From positions 1 through 7,225 of the forward strand of contig NYZG01000391.1 in assembly GCA_002687025.1 (NCBI GenBank): a DNA stretch of 7,225 nucleotides, written 5' to 3'. Position numbers and translations under genes: made by a program. The stretch's first letter is position 1. Each line of letters begins with the position of its first letter. This document shows, piece after piece, positions 1 to 6,920 of the stretch. A model generated the notes under the pieces. The model was not told where the DNA came from. It ran no database searches and was given only the letters and a program-made list of their open reading frames with translations. This DNA comes from Candidatus Poribacteria bacterium. GTDB lineage: Bacteria > Poribacteria > WGA-4E > GCA-2687025.

Positions 1-1070
1 CGCTCTACGTCGATCAGGTCGGCGAGAACGACCTCAGCCGAGACCGCGCCGAACGTTTCCCGTCGATGACGGTCTACCCGACCATCCGCGAGACGCTCAC
101 ACAAGGCGGCCACGCCCTCGACGTGGACGGCGTCCTGCTGATCGGCGAACACGGCGACTACCCCACGAACGACAGGGGACAGCGTCTCTTCCCGCGCTAC
201 GAGTTCTTCCGCGAGATCGTCGACGTGTTCCGCGAAAGCGGTCGATCCGTCCCCGTCTTCAACGACAAGCACCTATCGTGGAAATGGGAGTGGTGCCGGG
301 AGATGGTCAACACCGCGCGGGACATGGGCTTCCCAATGCTCGCCGGGTCGTCGCTGCCGGTGACGTGGAGGACCCCGTCCATCGACATGCCCTACGGAGC
401 GCCCGTGACCGAAGCCGTCTGCGTAGCGTGCGGAGGCATCGACGGAGGCGATATCCACGCGCTGGAAACGCTACAGTGCATGGTCGAACGACGCGAAGGC
501 GGCGAGACGGGCGTGCGGTGGGTACAGGCGTACCGCGGCGACGCTGTCTGGAAGGCGCATCACGAGGGCGTCTGGTCGCGCGAGCTGTTCGAGTCGGCGA
601 TGTCCCGCAGCCACACGCTGACCCCATCGCGGCCGGGATTCAACAACCCGTTCCCAACCATCGACGACCTGAAGAAGATCGTGGAAGACCCCATCGCCTA
701 CGTGTACGAGCATCACGACGGCCTGCGCAGCGCCATGCTCCTGCTGAACGGACTGGTGCAGGACTTCAACTTCGCCGCGCGTATCGAGGGTCGCGACGCC
801 CCGCTCTCGACGCAGATGTACCTGCCGATGCCACCGGCCCGCACAACCCTGGCGAACTTCTTCTCGCCGCAGGTCCACCACATCGAACGACTGTTCCTTA
901 CCGGCGAGCCGTCGTACCCCGTGGAACGCACGCTGCTGACATCGGGGCTCGTGATCGCGGGAGTGGACAGCCTTGCCCAAGAGCAAGGGGACGGACAGCG
1001 GCAGGTCGAGACGCCGCATCTGGACATCGCCTACGTCGCCCCAGAAGAGTCGACCTACTGGCGAAGCTGA
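1..1070 (+). CDS. Uncharacterised conserved protein, first of two tandem paralogs (5' end outside the window)
   Basis: The frame is open from base 3 to the TGA at 1068-1070, giving 355 residues, and it aligns with the downstream paralog from its first codon: LYVDQ here equals residues 46-50 there. About 45 residues therefore lie left of the window, and the ATG at 66 is an internal Met, not the start. Blocks shared with the paralog are VDGVLLIGEHGDYP, PRYEFF, NDKHLS, LAGSSLPVTWR, HALE..QCMVERR.GGE.GV, SRS.TL and P.ERTLL.SG. The two differ most around nt 630-690, where this copy has a PGFNNPFPTIDD stretch. No signal peptide can be judged and no membrane segment is seen. I recall the family as conserved hypothetical proteins of uncultured, sugar-degrading bacteria. 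A nucleotide-binding or Gfo/Idh/MocA-like fold is possible but unproven. The next gene begins 44 bp downstream, so co-transcription is likely. Confidence 0.85.
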   Translation, partial: LYVDQVGENDLSRDRAERFPSMTVYPTIRETLTQGGHALDVDGVLLIGEHGDYPTNDRGQRLFPRYEFFREIVDVFRESGRSVPVFNDKHLSWKWEWCREMVNTARDMGFPMLAGSSLPVTWRTPSIDMPYGAPVTEAVCVACGGIDGGDIHALETLQCMVERREGGETGVRWVQAYRGDAVWKAHHEGVWSRELFESAMSRSHTLTPSRPGFNNPFPTIDDLKKIVEDPIAYVYEHHDGLRSAMLLLNGLVQDFNFAARIEGRDAPLSTQMYLPMPPARTTLANFFSPQVHHIERLFLTGEPSYPVERTLLTSGLVIAGVDSLAQEQGDGQRQVETPHLDIAYVAPEESTYWRS

Positions 1071-1104
1071 GCCGTCACGCGCGTTCGAGTCGCCTCGTTG
1101 GGAA

Positions 1105-1124
1105 ATGAAGCCGAATGAAGCCGA
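1105..1124 (+). repeat. Perfect 10-bp tandem duplication covering the start codon of the second paralog
   Basis: The unit ATGAAGCCGA occurs twice back to back (1105-1114 and 1115-1124). Because the unit is 10 bp, its two ATG codons lie in different frames. The second opens the 388-aa protein. The first opens a 55-codon decoy frame ending at the TGA at 1270-1272. The nearest purine-rich stretch, GGGAA at 1101-1105, is too close to the first ATG and about 11 nt from the second. Confidence 0.8.
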
Positions 1125-2281
1125 AACGCATCGCCGTCATCGCGACCATCTACCGCTACCTCTCCCACGCGCAGCATATGGTCGACCGCTTTCTCGTCGG
1201 CTATCCGCACGAGGGCCGATGGCATCGCCCGAACGCGCAGATCGTCTCGCTCTACGTCGATCAGCGGCCTGAGGGCGACCAGAGCGGAGACCGCGCCCGC
1301 GAGTTCGGATTCACCGTCTGTCCGACGATCGCGGAAGCCGTCGAATGTGACGTAGACGGTGTCTTGCTCATCGGGGAACACGGCGACTACCCGAAGAACG
1401 ACATGTCTCAGGTGCTGTATCCCCGCTACGAGTTCTTCAAGGAGTGCGTCCGCGTCTTCGAGGAGCAGGGGCGCGCCGTGCCGATCTACAACGACAAACA
1501 CCTCTCGTACCGCTTCGAGAAGGCCCGGGAGATGGTCGACGACGCGCTTCGGCTCGGATTCCCGCTCCTCGCCGGCTCGTCGCTGCCCGTGACGTGGCGT
1601 CTGCCGGATGTCGAACTGCCTCTGGACTGCGAGATCGAGGACGCCCTGATGGTCGGCGTCGGCGGCTCCGACCCGATGGACTACCACGCCCTCGAAGCTA
1701 TGCAGTGCATGGTCGAGCGACGTCGGGGCGGCGAGGTCGGGGTGCGCGCGGTGCAGCTCATCGACGGCGAGGAGGTGTGGCGCGCCGGAGAGGACGGTCG
1801 GTGGTCGGAGACGTTGCTGGAGTCCGCGATATCCCGCAGCGACACGCTATGCGGCTTCTCGGTCGATGACGGGCGGCCGCAGGACCTTGTCGGCAGCGGG
1901 GAGATACACCGACTGGTCGAGAACCCGTCGGCGTATTTCATCGAATACAACGACGGCTTCCGCGCGACGTTGCTCATGCTGAACGGAGCCGTCCGCGACT
2001 ACTGCTTCGCCGCGCAGGTCCGAGGCGAGGTCGATCCCGTCTCGACGCAGTTCTTCCTGACCCCCGTCCCCAACGTGACGTACTCCGCGTGCCTCGTGTC
2101 GAAGATCGAGGAGATGTTCATGACGGGCCGCGCGCCCTATCCCGCCGAACGGACGCTGCTTGTCAGCGGGATGCTCGAAAGCTGCCTGACCTCGCGCGCT
2201 CAAGGGCATGAGCGGCTGGAGACGCCGCATCTGCGCGTCGAGTACCGCGCGCCGGCAGAGCCGCAGCACGCTCGCGCGTAG
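1115..2281 (+). CDS. Uncharacterised conserved protein, second of two tandem paralogs (complete)
   Basis: This 388-residue protein has no recognised function. The ATG at 1115 gives the N-terminus MKPKRIAVIATIYRYLSHAQ, whose basic start and hydrophobic beta-strand (KRIAVIAT) would suit the first strand of a Rossmann-like domain. The usual glycine-rich loop is not obvious. Family blocks are VDGVLLIGEHGDYP (80-93), YNDKHLS (125-131), LAGSSLPVTWR (152-162), HALEAMQCMVERRRGGE (191-207) and PYPAERTLLVSG (341-352). His, Asp and Arg in these blocks are candidate active-site residues because both copies keep them. No signal peptide or membrane helix is seen, so the protein is probably cytoplasmic. It follows its paralog by 44 bp and precedes a putative carbohydrate-active protein by 286 bp. 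Two initiator-like ATGs sit in a 10-bp repeat, and only the second fits the frame. Possible roles in carbohydrate or sugar-acid metabolism are contextual inference only. Confidence 0.9.
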   Translation: MKPKRIAVIATIYRYLSHAQHMVDRFLVGYPHEGRWHRPNAQIVSLYVDQRPEGDQSGDRAREFGFTVCPTIAEAVECDVDGVLLIGEHGDYPKNDMSQVLYPRYEFFKECVRVFEEQGRAVPIYNDKHLSYRFEKAREMVDDALRLGFPLLAGSSLPVTWRLPDVELPLDCEIEDALMVGVGGSDPMDYHALEAMQCMVERRRGGEVGVRAVQLIDGEEVWRAGEDGRWSETLLESAISRSDTLCGFSVDDGRPQDLVGSGEIHRLVENPSAYFIEYNDGFRATLLMLNGAVRDYCFAAQVRGEVDPVSTQFFLTPVPNVTYSACLVSKIEEMFMTGRAPYPAERTLLVSGMLESCLTSRAQGHERLETPHLRVEYRAPAEPQHARA

Positions 2282-2567
2282 TGGCGGAGGAGCCCGACTC
2301 CCCTTCCGTCTCCGGCCGGATGCGGCCCCGACCTCGGCTGCGGCTGCCAGGTTGGCGGCCATCGGCATGGCAGCGAAAGCGACTCCTCACCGACTGTGGC
2401 TCTTGCGAAGGCTGGTCTGATCGGGCGCCGTTCGTCTCGTACATGGCCCGTCCTCTCCACGAGACCTGGCCTCGCTCCGATGGCAAAAAAACACGGCCGC
2501 TATTGCGCCGGTAGCTGCCGACCGGTGACGCTACGGGAGCGGTTCTTGCCAAAGACGAGAGGGAGCG
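2282..2567. other. 286-bp intergenic region with no convincing gene
   Basis: Open frames crossing this gap give Arg/Pro/Ser-rich translations with no recognisable pattern, and their start codons lack ribosome binding sites. It contains a 7-bp inverted repeat (2434-2440 with 2459-2465) and a run of seven A at 2485-2491. It ends in the purine-rich GAGAGGGAG stretch (2557-2565) that serves the next gene. I could not identify a convincing -35/-10 promoter. The length leaves room for a separate promoter for the downstream gene. Confidence 0.6.
2434..2465. repeat. 7-bp perfect inverted repeat, possible hairpin or operator
   Basis: GTCTCGT at 2434-2440 is the exact reverse complement of ACGAGAC at 2459-2465, separated by 18 nt. 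No T-run follows on the plus strand, so it is not a classical intrinsic terminator for the upstream gene. It could be a protein-binding site ahead of the 2568 gene, or chance in GC-rich DNA. Confidence 0.3.
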
Positions 2568-4628
2568 ATGTCGGATTCAGCGAACGCCAGCCCATTGCCC
2601 ATTCCGCCTGATTTCGATCCGCAGACTAACATGCTCGCCCGCCATGAAGACAGCGGCACGTTCCACGCGTCTCGCCTCGCCGCCGAGTTCGCGGCGAAGC
2701 TCATCGACAATGGAACCGAAGCAGACATCGAACTCGCTTCGAAGGTGTTGATCGCCACGCTGGAGTGCCAAGAGCGAGACGAGCGCGATCCGCATTACGG
2801 CAATTTCAGATGGGAGCGTGAGGACGAAGTCGTCGAAGATCTGAACGCCGTACAGTTTGTCCTATTTCCGCTCATTCCCGTGATGATCCGGCATGCAGAT
2901 TGCCTCCCGTCAGGTATTGGCGAGCGCGTCCTTTCAGGGATTCGGCGAGGTCTTGAAGCGATCCAGCGGATCGACGTCCATCCCAGCTACACGAACATCG
3001 CAGTAAAGAGCGCCTGTAACGCCTGTCTTGGCGGCCAGTTGCTGGGGGATGCGACGATTTCTGATTGGGGACAGCGGAAACTCGCCGACTGGATCGCGTT
3101 CACGAATCGGTCAGGTCACCCGCACGAATACAACAGCCCCGTGTATACGGCAGTCGCGATACGCGTTCTCGCCGTCCTTCGAGACCATTCCGAGAACCGT
3201 GATACCCACATCCGTGCGACAACGATGCTCGCACGACTGGGTCTGAGCGTAGCGCTTCACATACACCCCGGAACGGGTCGATGGGCGGGCCCGCACGGAC
3301 GCATGTACTATCCCGCAATGATCGACGGCGCCTCTCGCGAGCTTCAGCAGTTCATGCATTGGACCGAAGACGGGACGCTACCAGAATGGCTCGTTCACGC
3401 GATGCGCTCGCGGCCCGAGCCCATGCAGGTGGTCGAGACCTGGAATGCCGACGACGGCGGCGGCGCGTCGACTTACCACGGCCGCTCGTTCTCACTCGGC
3501 GTGGCGTCCAAGGAGTTGAGCAATCAGGCGAATCGTTTCATCGACCGTCAATGCAACGTCTTCACGCTCCATTACTCGGTCGAGCACTCCCAATCGTCAG
3601 GCGTCGTCTACTCGCGCTATATACTCAACGATGAATGGCTTGGCGACTATCGCTCGACGCCGTCGCGGTCGTCCTCGGCTCTGTTGCCGGATGACGGGTA
3701 CTTCTACGGCGCGCATGACGGAGATCGTGCGATCGGCATCTATGCTCCTCGAGACCTCGGCGCCCTGTCACGATGCTCCAGCGCAAAGGCGGTTGTCGTC
3801 TGGAACCGCCGTGAATCAGTAGACGAAATCGTCGTCGACGGCGAAGTCGTCAACCGCCTGCCAGCCGATATTCCGGACGGCTCAACAGTCGTCGTCGCCT
3901 GCGGGGATGTCTACGTCGCCATTCGGCCGCTTCCTCGCGCCGACTTGGGTCGCGACGCGCCTTGCCGGTTAGTCGAAATCGACGGCGATCTGGCGCTCGA
4001 GCTCTACAATTATCTTGGCCCATCAAAGACATTCTGGGAGCTCGCGACCCCCGGCGCGTTTTACCGCGGCATGCCTCGCTGCGGATTCTACGTCGAGGTG
4101 GCGGAACGCTCCGCACACCCAAGCACAAAGAGCTTCGGCGCAGTCGTCTCTCGGGGAGACCTGGTAACGACATCAGACGAACCATTCACCGACGATGGCT
4201 TCCGCGAGAGAAGATGGACAGTCGAGTACACGCGCGAATCTCGCACGCTCGGCATCGACGTGGATCTTATGAGGTGGCGCTTGGCGCGTCGCTGGAACCA
4301 AGTGGGTGACCTGGGTCATCCAATGTTGGAGGCGCCTATCGCTCAGCAGAACGCCAGCGGAGAGATCACGATCGGAGACGCCTGCGTGAAATGCGGTTCG
4401 GAGTCTGCCTGGCTATATGCGAATCCCGAAAGACGTGTCTGGGTTGCCGCTTTTCAGGGCCAGCGTCCGGGATCGTTCACGATGGACCTACCTGTTGGGC
4501 GCGTTGAGATCGAGCGGATGGGTGTGGGTATGGTGGTGTGGAATGAGGGCCTGGTGACGGTTGCAGCGACAGACCTACTTCGGCCGCCTAGCGTGATAGG
4601 TGGACAGTTGCAGCGTCTTATCACGTGA
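2568..4628 (+). CDS. Putative alpha/alpha-toroid carbohydrate-active protein (heparinase/polysaccharide-lyase-like), function unproven
   Basis: The protein has 686 residues. ATG 2568 follows a purine-rich GAGAGGGAG at 2557-2565, within which GAGG at 2559-2562 sits 5 nt from the start. Residues 30 to about 270 look all-helical. Residues from about 290 to the end are beta-rich with many short charged turns. That order matches the (alpha/alpha) toroid plus beta-sandwich plan of heparinase II/III-like lyases, which cleave uronic-acid polysaccharides by beta-elimination. Polar motifs that could line the toroid cleft are HYGNFRWERED (76-86), DVHPSYTN (136-143), HPHEYNSPVYTA (184-195) and AGPHGRMYY (240-248). 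The Asn, His and Tyr residues in them are the natural catalytic candidates, by analogy only. No signal peptide is seen, so a cytoplasmic oligosaccharide-acting enzyme fits better than a secreted one. Sampled lines run about 55-58% GC, below the neighbours. A glycoside hydrolase or non-catalytic toroid protein is the main alternative. Confidence 0.85.
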   Translation: MSDSANASPLPIPPDFDPQTNMLARHEDSGTFHASRLAAEFAAKLIDNGTEADIELASKVLIATLECQERDERDPHYGNFRWEREDEVVEDLNAVQFVLFPLIPVMIRHADCLPSGIGERVLSGIRRGLEAIQRIDVHPSYTNIAVKSACNACLGGQLLGDATISDWGQRKLADWIAFTNRSGHPHEYNSPVYTAVAIRVLAVLRDHSENRDTHIRATTMLARLGLSVALHIHPGTGRWAGPHGRMYYPAMIDGASRELQQFMHWTEDGTLPEWLVHAMRSRPEPMQVVETWNADDGGGASTYHGRSFSLGVASKELSNQANRFIDRQCNVFTLHYSVEHSQSSGVVYSRYILNDEWLGDYRSTPSRSSSALLPDDGYFYGAHDGDRAIGIYAPRDLGALSRCSSAKAVVVWNRRESVDEIVVDGEVVNRLPADIPDGSTVVVACGDVYVAIRPLPRADLGRDAPCRLVEIDGDLALELYNYLGPSKTFWELATPGAFYRGMPRCGFYVEVAERSAHPSTKSFGAVVSRGDLVTTSDEPFTDDGFRERRWTVEYTRESRTLGIDVDLMRWRLARRWNQVGDLGHPMLEAPIAQQNASGEITIGDACVKCGSESAWLYANPERRVWVAAFQGQRPGSFTMDLPVGRVEIERMGVGMVVWNEGLVTVAATDLLRPPSVIGGQLQRLIT

Positions 4629-4631
4629 CAT

Positions 4632-4653
4632 CCGCTATGCGACGCAGCAGCGG
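4632..4653 (+). terminator. Possible terminator hairpin just after the toroid-protein gene
   Basis: Beginning 4 nt after the stop codon, CCGCT (4632-4636) pairs with AGCGG (4649-4653), and TGC (4638-4640) pairs with GCA (4644-4646) around the triloop GAC. The arms are joined by a small 1x2 internal loop. No U-tract follows, so this is at best a non-canonical intrinsic terminator or an RNA 3'-end stabiliser. Confidence 0.35.
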
Positions 4654-4691
4654 CTCGGTAGCAATGACCAACGACCCGTGCAAGGCGAACA

Positions 4692-4726
4692 GGCCGCCTC
4701 TTCACTGCTTGAGCACTACGGCGGCC
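4692..4726. terminator. GC-rich inverted repeat, possible bidirectional transcription stop
   Basis: GGCCGCC (4692-4698) is the exact reverse complement of GGCGGCC (4720-4726). The 21-nt loop contains the small palindrome TGCTTGAGCA. It is central between convergent genes, where a bidirectional terminator would be expected, but neither strand shows a T-run after the stem. Confidence 0.35.
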
Positions 4727-4899
4727 CTGCTCAATTGGCGGGAGGCCCAAGCCTGTGGCCATGCGGGCGCCACGCGAGGCGGGTAGGGCGGGTTGCGAAT
4801 TACTTGTCGATCCCAGAACGGTTCAGCCGCATCCGCCATGGTCTACTGCCGGAGCGTCCGACCAGGGAAGGGAAGGGCGCCATCCCGAGCGATACAGTC

Positions 4900-5298
4900 T
4901 TAGGATAATGTCTCGTTGGCCTGGCTCGGCCCAGAGTGCTGAGCGTGCCGCAACGCCGCCGCGCGGTGATGCAGCGTCGCCGCCACCGCGCCACAAGCGA
5001 CCACCACAGCAAACAGCGCCAGCCCTGCGGTGGGAAGCGACCCGACGGATGCGTCCATAAACGCCGCCACGACCAGCAGCATGGACAACGCGAGAAGCGA
5101 ATACGCCGCGATGCGGTTCATCCGGTAGACGCCGTACGCGCCGGCGATGACAAGCGCGGATGTGAACGCCGCGATCTGCGCGTCCTGGCTGCCGCTTCGC
5201 TGTAGTTCGCGGAGCGCCACCACCATCCTGAGCGCCCCGACGCCTGCTATCAGGATCGCGGACGCCGCCGCGACGAACCGCGTCGTCAATGCGTTCAT
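4900..5298 (-). CDS. Small four-helix membrane protein of unknown function
   Basis: This 132-residue protein is not assigned to a family. Hydrophobic segments at about residues 8-28, 40-58, 63-81 and 88-108 predict four transmembrane helices. A short polar loop (RELQRSGSQDAQ) lies between the first two, and a His/Arg-rich polar tail (from about 110) follows the last. No catalytic or metal-binding motif stands out, although the tail has several His residues. The start was set at the ATG at 5298 because AGGAG lies 6 nt before it. The same frame extends upstream to possible TTG starts at 5328 and 5355, which would add a hydrophilic 10- or 19-residue N-terminus. The gene lies 89 bp after cobQ on the same strand and may be the last gene of the cobalamin transcript. 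A role in cobalamin synthesis or transport cannot be inferred from sequence. Confidence 0.75.
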   Translation of the reverse strand: MNALTTRFVAAASAILIAGVGALRMVVALRELQRSGSQDAQIAAFTSALVIAGAYGVYRMNRIAAYSLLALSMLLVVAAFMDASVGSLPTAGLALFAVVVACGAVAATLHHRAAALRHAQHSGPSQANETLS

Positions 5299-5304
5299 GC
5301 GCTG

Positions 5305-5309
5305 CTCCT
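5305..5309 (-). promoter_or_regulatory. Ribosome binding site fixing the start of the small membrane protein
   Basis: On the minus strand AGGAG is followed by 6 nt and then ATG (5298-5296). A second GGAG lies just upstream. Neither TTG alternative has an equally strong site, though AGGA lies 7 nt before the TTG at 5328. Confidence 0.65.
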
Positions 5310-5387
5310 GCTCCGCCTTCGTGGACAACTTGCCGTCCTGGGTAGACGCGCGCAAACGCCGCGTCGTTTACCGCGGCCGACATCTTC

Positions 5388-6920
5388 TCAACGCGCGAGG
5401 CCGGCGATCCGCCACAGCATATCCAGGTCCATCGACTGTCGGGCCGCCTCCGCCAACCTGTCGTATTCGTCGTCGGCCGATGCCACGCCGTCCGCCCCAT
5501 GCTTGTAGGCCAGCCCTTTGCGCCCGGCGAGCGCCGTGAGCAGACCGGCCCGCACGGACACGTTGTCGAGCAGCCCGTGGATCATCGTGCCGACGACGGC
5601 TCCCCTCTCGTCGACCGCTCCGTCGGCGACGCGCGTGGGCGTCCCGTTTCTGGATACGATCTCGTAGGGGCCCGCGCCCTCCGCCGTCCGCTCGACGACG
5701 CCCATGTGTATCTCATACCCCGCGAGGCGTTCGTCCGCGTCGACATGGATATCCAGGAAGCTCGCCGCCGTGCGCCGCGCCTCGACCTTCGCCGTGATCT
5801 TCTCGCGGCCGAAGCGCGTCCGCAACGGCAGCAGGCCCAGCCCACTCACGTGCGGCTCGCGCGATTCCACGCCGTGTGGATCCTCGATGGTCTCTCCGAG
5901 CATCTGGCAGCCGCCGCAAATGCCCAACACCGGCTCTCCGTTCTCGGCGCGCCGCGCGACGACATCGGCGATGCCCGTAGACCTCAACCACGCCAGGTCC
6001 AGCACGGTGTTCTTCGACCCCGGCAGGATCACGAGATCCGCACCAGCCGCTTCCTCCGCCGTTTCGACGAAACGGACGATCACCTTCGGCTCGTGCTCCA
6101 GCGGCATGACGTCGTCGTAGTTGGAGATGCGCGGGAACCGGACGACGGCGATGTCGAGTTGATCGTAGCCGGGGCGGTATCTGCCGCGACGACTCTCGAT
6201 CGACACCGAGTCCTCGTCCGCGATCGCGAGGCCCCGCACGTACGGCAGCACTCCTAGCGTCGGTTTGCCTGTGCGCTCCGTCAGGATGTCGAGCCCGGGT
6301 TGTAGCAGCGACACGTCGCCGCGGAACTTGTTCACGACGAACGCTGCCACGCGATCCCGCTCGTCCGGGTCGAGCAGTTCGAGGGTGCCGACGAACGCGG
6401 CGAAGACGCCTCCCAGGTCGATGTCGCCGACGAGCAGCACCGGCGCGTCGGCCAGCTTCGCGATGTACATGTTCGCGACATCGCGGTCCTTGAGGTTCAC
6501 TTCGGCGGGGCTCCCCGCTCCCTCGATCACCACAAGGTCGTACTCCTCACGCAACGATGTCAGGCAGCGCTTCACGATCTCCTCGAACTCGGTTCTGCGT
6601 CCGTCATAGCGCTGCGCGGTTTCGCTGCCGATGGGTTTGCCCATCACTACCACCTGTGATCGCGCATCGCCTTCGGGCTTGAGCAGGATCGGATTCATCT
6701 CGACGGTGGGGGCGATTCCCGCGGCGGCGGCCTGTACCGCCTGCGCGCGACCGATCTCGTGGCCGTCCGGCGTGACGGCGGAATTGAGCGACATGTTCTG
6801 CGACTTGAACGGCGCCACGCGGATTCCCTCGTCGCGGAACAGGCGGCACAACGCAGTCACGAAGAGGCTCTTTCCCGCGGACGACGCGGTACCCTGAACC
6901 ATGAGCGCGGGAGCTAGCAA
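5388..6920 (-). CDS. cobQ: Cobyric acid synthase, glutamine-hydrolysing (CobQ/CbiP)
   Basis: CobQ performs four ATP- and glutamine-dependent amidations (b, d, e and g side chains) converting adenosylcobyrinic acid a,c-diamide into adenosylcobyric acid in the cytoplasm. From the TTG at 6920 the protein has 510 residues, a normal family length. The N-terminal dethiobiotin-synthetase-like ATPase domain carries the P-loop QGTASSAGKS (9-18), PFKSQNMSLNS, MNPILLKP, EGAGSPAE.NL.DRD.ANM and NKFRGD. The C-terminal glutamine amidotransferase domain has LPGSKNT, the nucleophile Cys335 in GICGGCQMLG and His448 in MIHGLLDN. The TTG start is chosen because AAGGAG precedes it by 8 nt and it gives a family-like N-terminus (MLAPALMVQGTAS). 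The longer ATG alternative at 6947 adds 9 residues but has a weaker site. The TTG sits inside the end of the upstream cobD-like gene, implying translational coupling. Identity is certain; the exact start is not. Confidence 0.96.
   Translation of the reverse strand: MLAPALMVQGTASSAGKSLFVTALCRLFRDEGIRVAPFKSQNMSLNSAVTPDGHEIGRAQAVQAAAAGIAPTVEMNPILLKPEGDARSQVVVMGKPIGSETAQRYDGRRTEFEEIVKRCLTSLREEYDLVVIEGAGSPAEVNLKDRDVANMYIAKLADAPVLLVGDIDLGGVFAAFVGTLELLDPDERDRVAAFVVNKFRGDVSLLQPGLDILTERTGKPTLGVLPYVRGLAIADEDSVSIESRRGRYRPGYDQLDIAVVRFPRISNYDDVMPLEHEPKVIVRFVETAEEAAGADLVILPGSKNTVLDLAWLRSTGIADVVARRAENGEPVLGICGGCQMLGETIEDPHGVESREPHVSGLGLLPLRTRFGREKITAKVEARRTAASFLDIHVDADERLAGYEIHMGVVERTAEGAGPYEIVSRNGTPTRVADGAVDERGAVVGTMIHGLLDNVSVRAGLLTALAGRKGLAYKHGADGVASADDEYDRLAEAARQSMDLDMLWRIAGLAR

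Larger units (their letters stand above)
4629..4899. other. 271-bp convergent intergenic region without a convincing gene
   Basis: It lies between the stop of the plus-strand toroid protein and the stop of the minus-strand membrane protein, so it should carry transcription ends for both. Two hairpin-forming repeats lie in its left half and are listed separately. The right half has G-rich stretches (4778-4792 and 4863-4878) but no clear stem-loop with a T-run. Open frames through it are low-complexity and extend in from neighbouring genes. No tRNA-like cloverleaf was seen. Confidence 0.6.

Noticed and set aside
278..1108. 276-residue plus-strand frame overlapping the first paralog
   Set aside because: Arg-rich shadow translation. 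The overlapping frame is the one conserved with the paralog.
2281..2514. GTG-initiated 77-residue frame starting in the stop codon of the second paralog
   Set aside because: Pro/Arg-rich translation, no recognisable motif and no good ribosome binding site.
2485..2520. Seven-A run that would read as a minus-strand T7 terminator
   Set aside because: The adjacent stem is only about 4 bp (CGGC/GCCG), and no minus-strand gene lies upstream to terminate.
4778..4792. Possible G-quadruplex (GG-GGG-GGG-GGG with short loops)
   Set aside because: Only three runs of three G. At best a weak two-tier structure, expected by chance in GC-rich DNA.
4823..5500. 225-residue minus-strand frame covering the membrane-protein gene
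   Set aside because: It overlaps both the end of cobQ and the membrane protein and is Arg/Gly-rich. The alternate frame has clear hydrophobic helices and a better ribosome binding site.
5499..6257. 252-residue plus-strand frame antisense to cobQ
   Set aside because: Its translation is Arg/Asp/His-rich and lacks motifs, whereas the opposite strand encodes an unmistakable CobQ.
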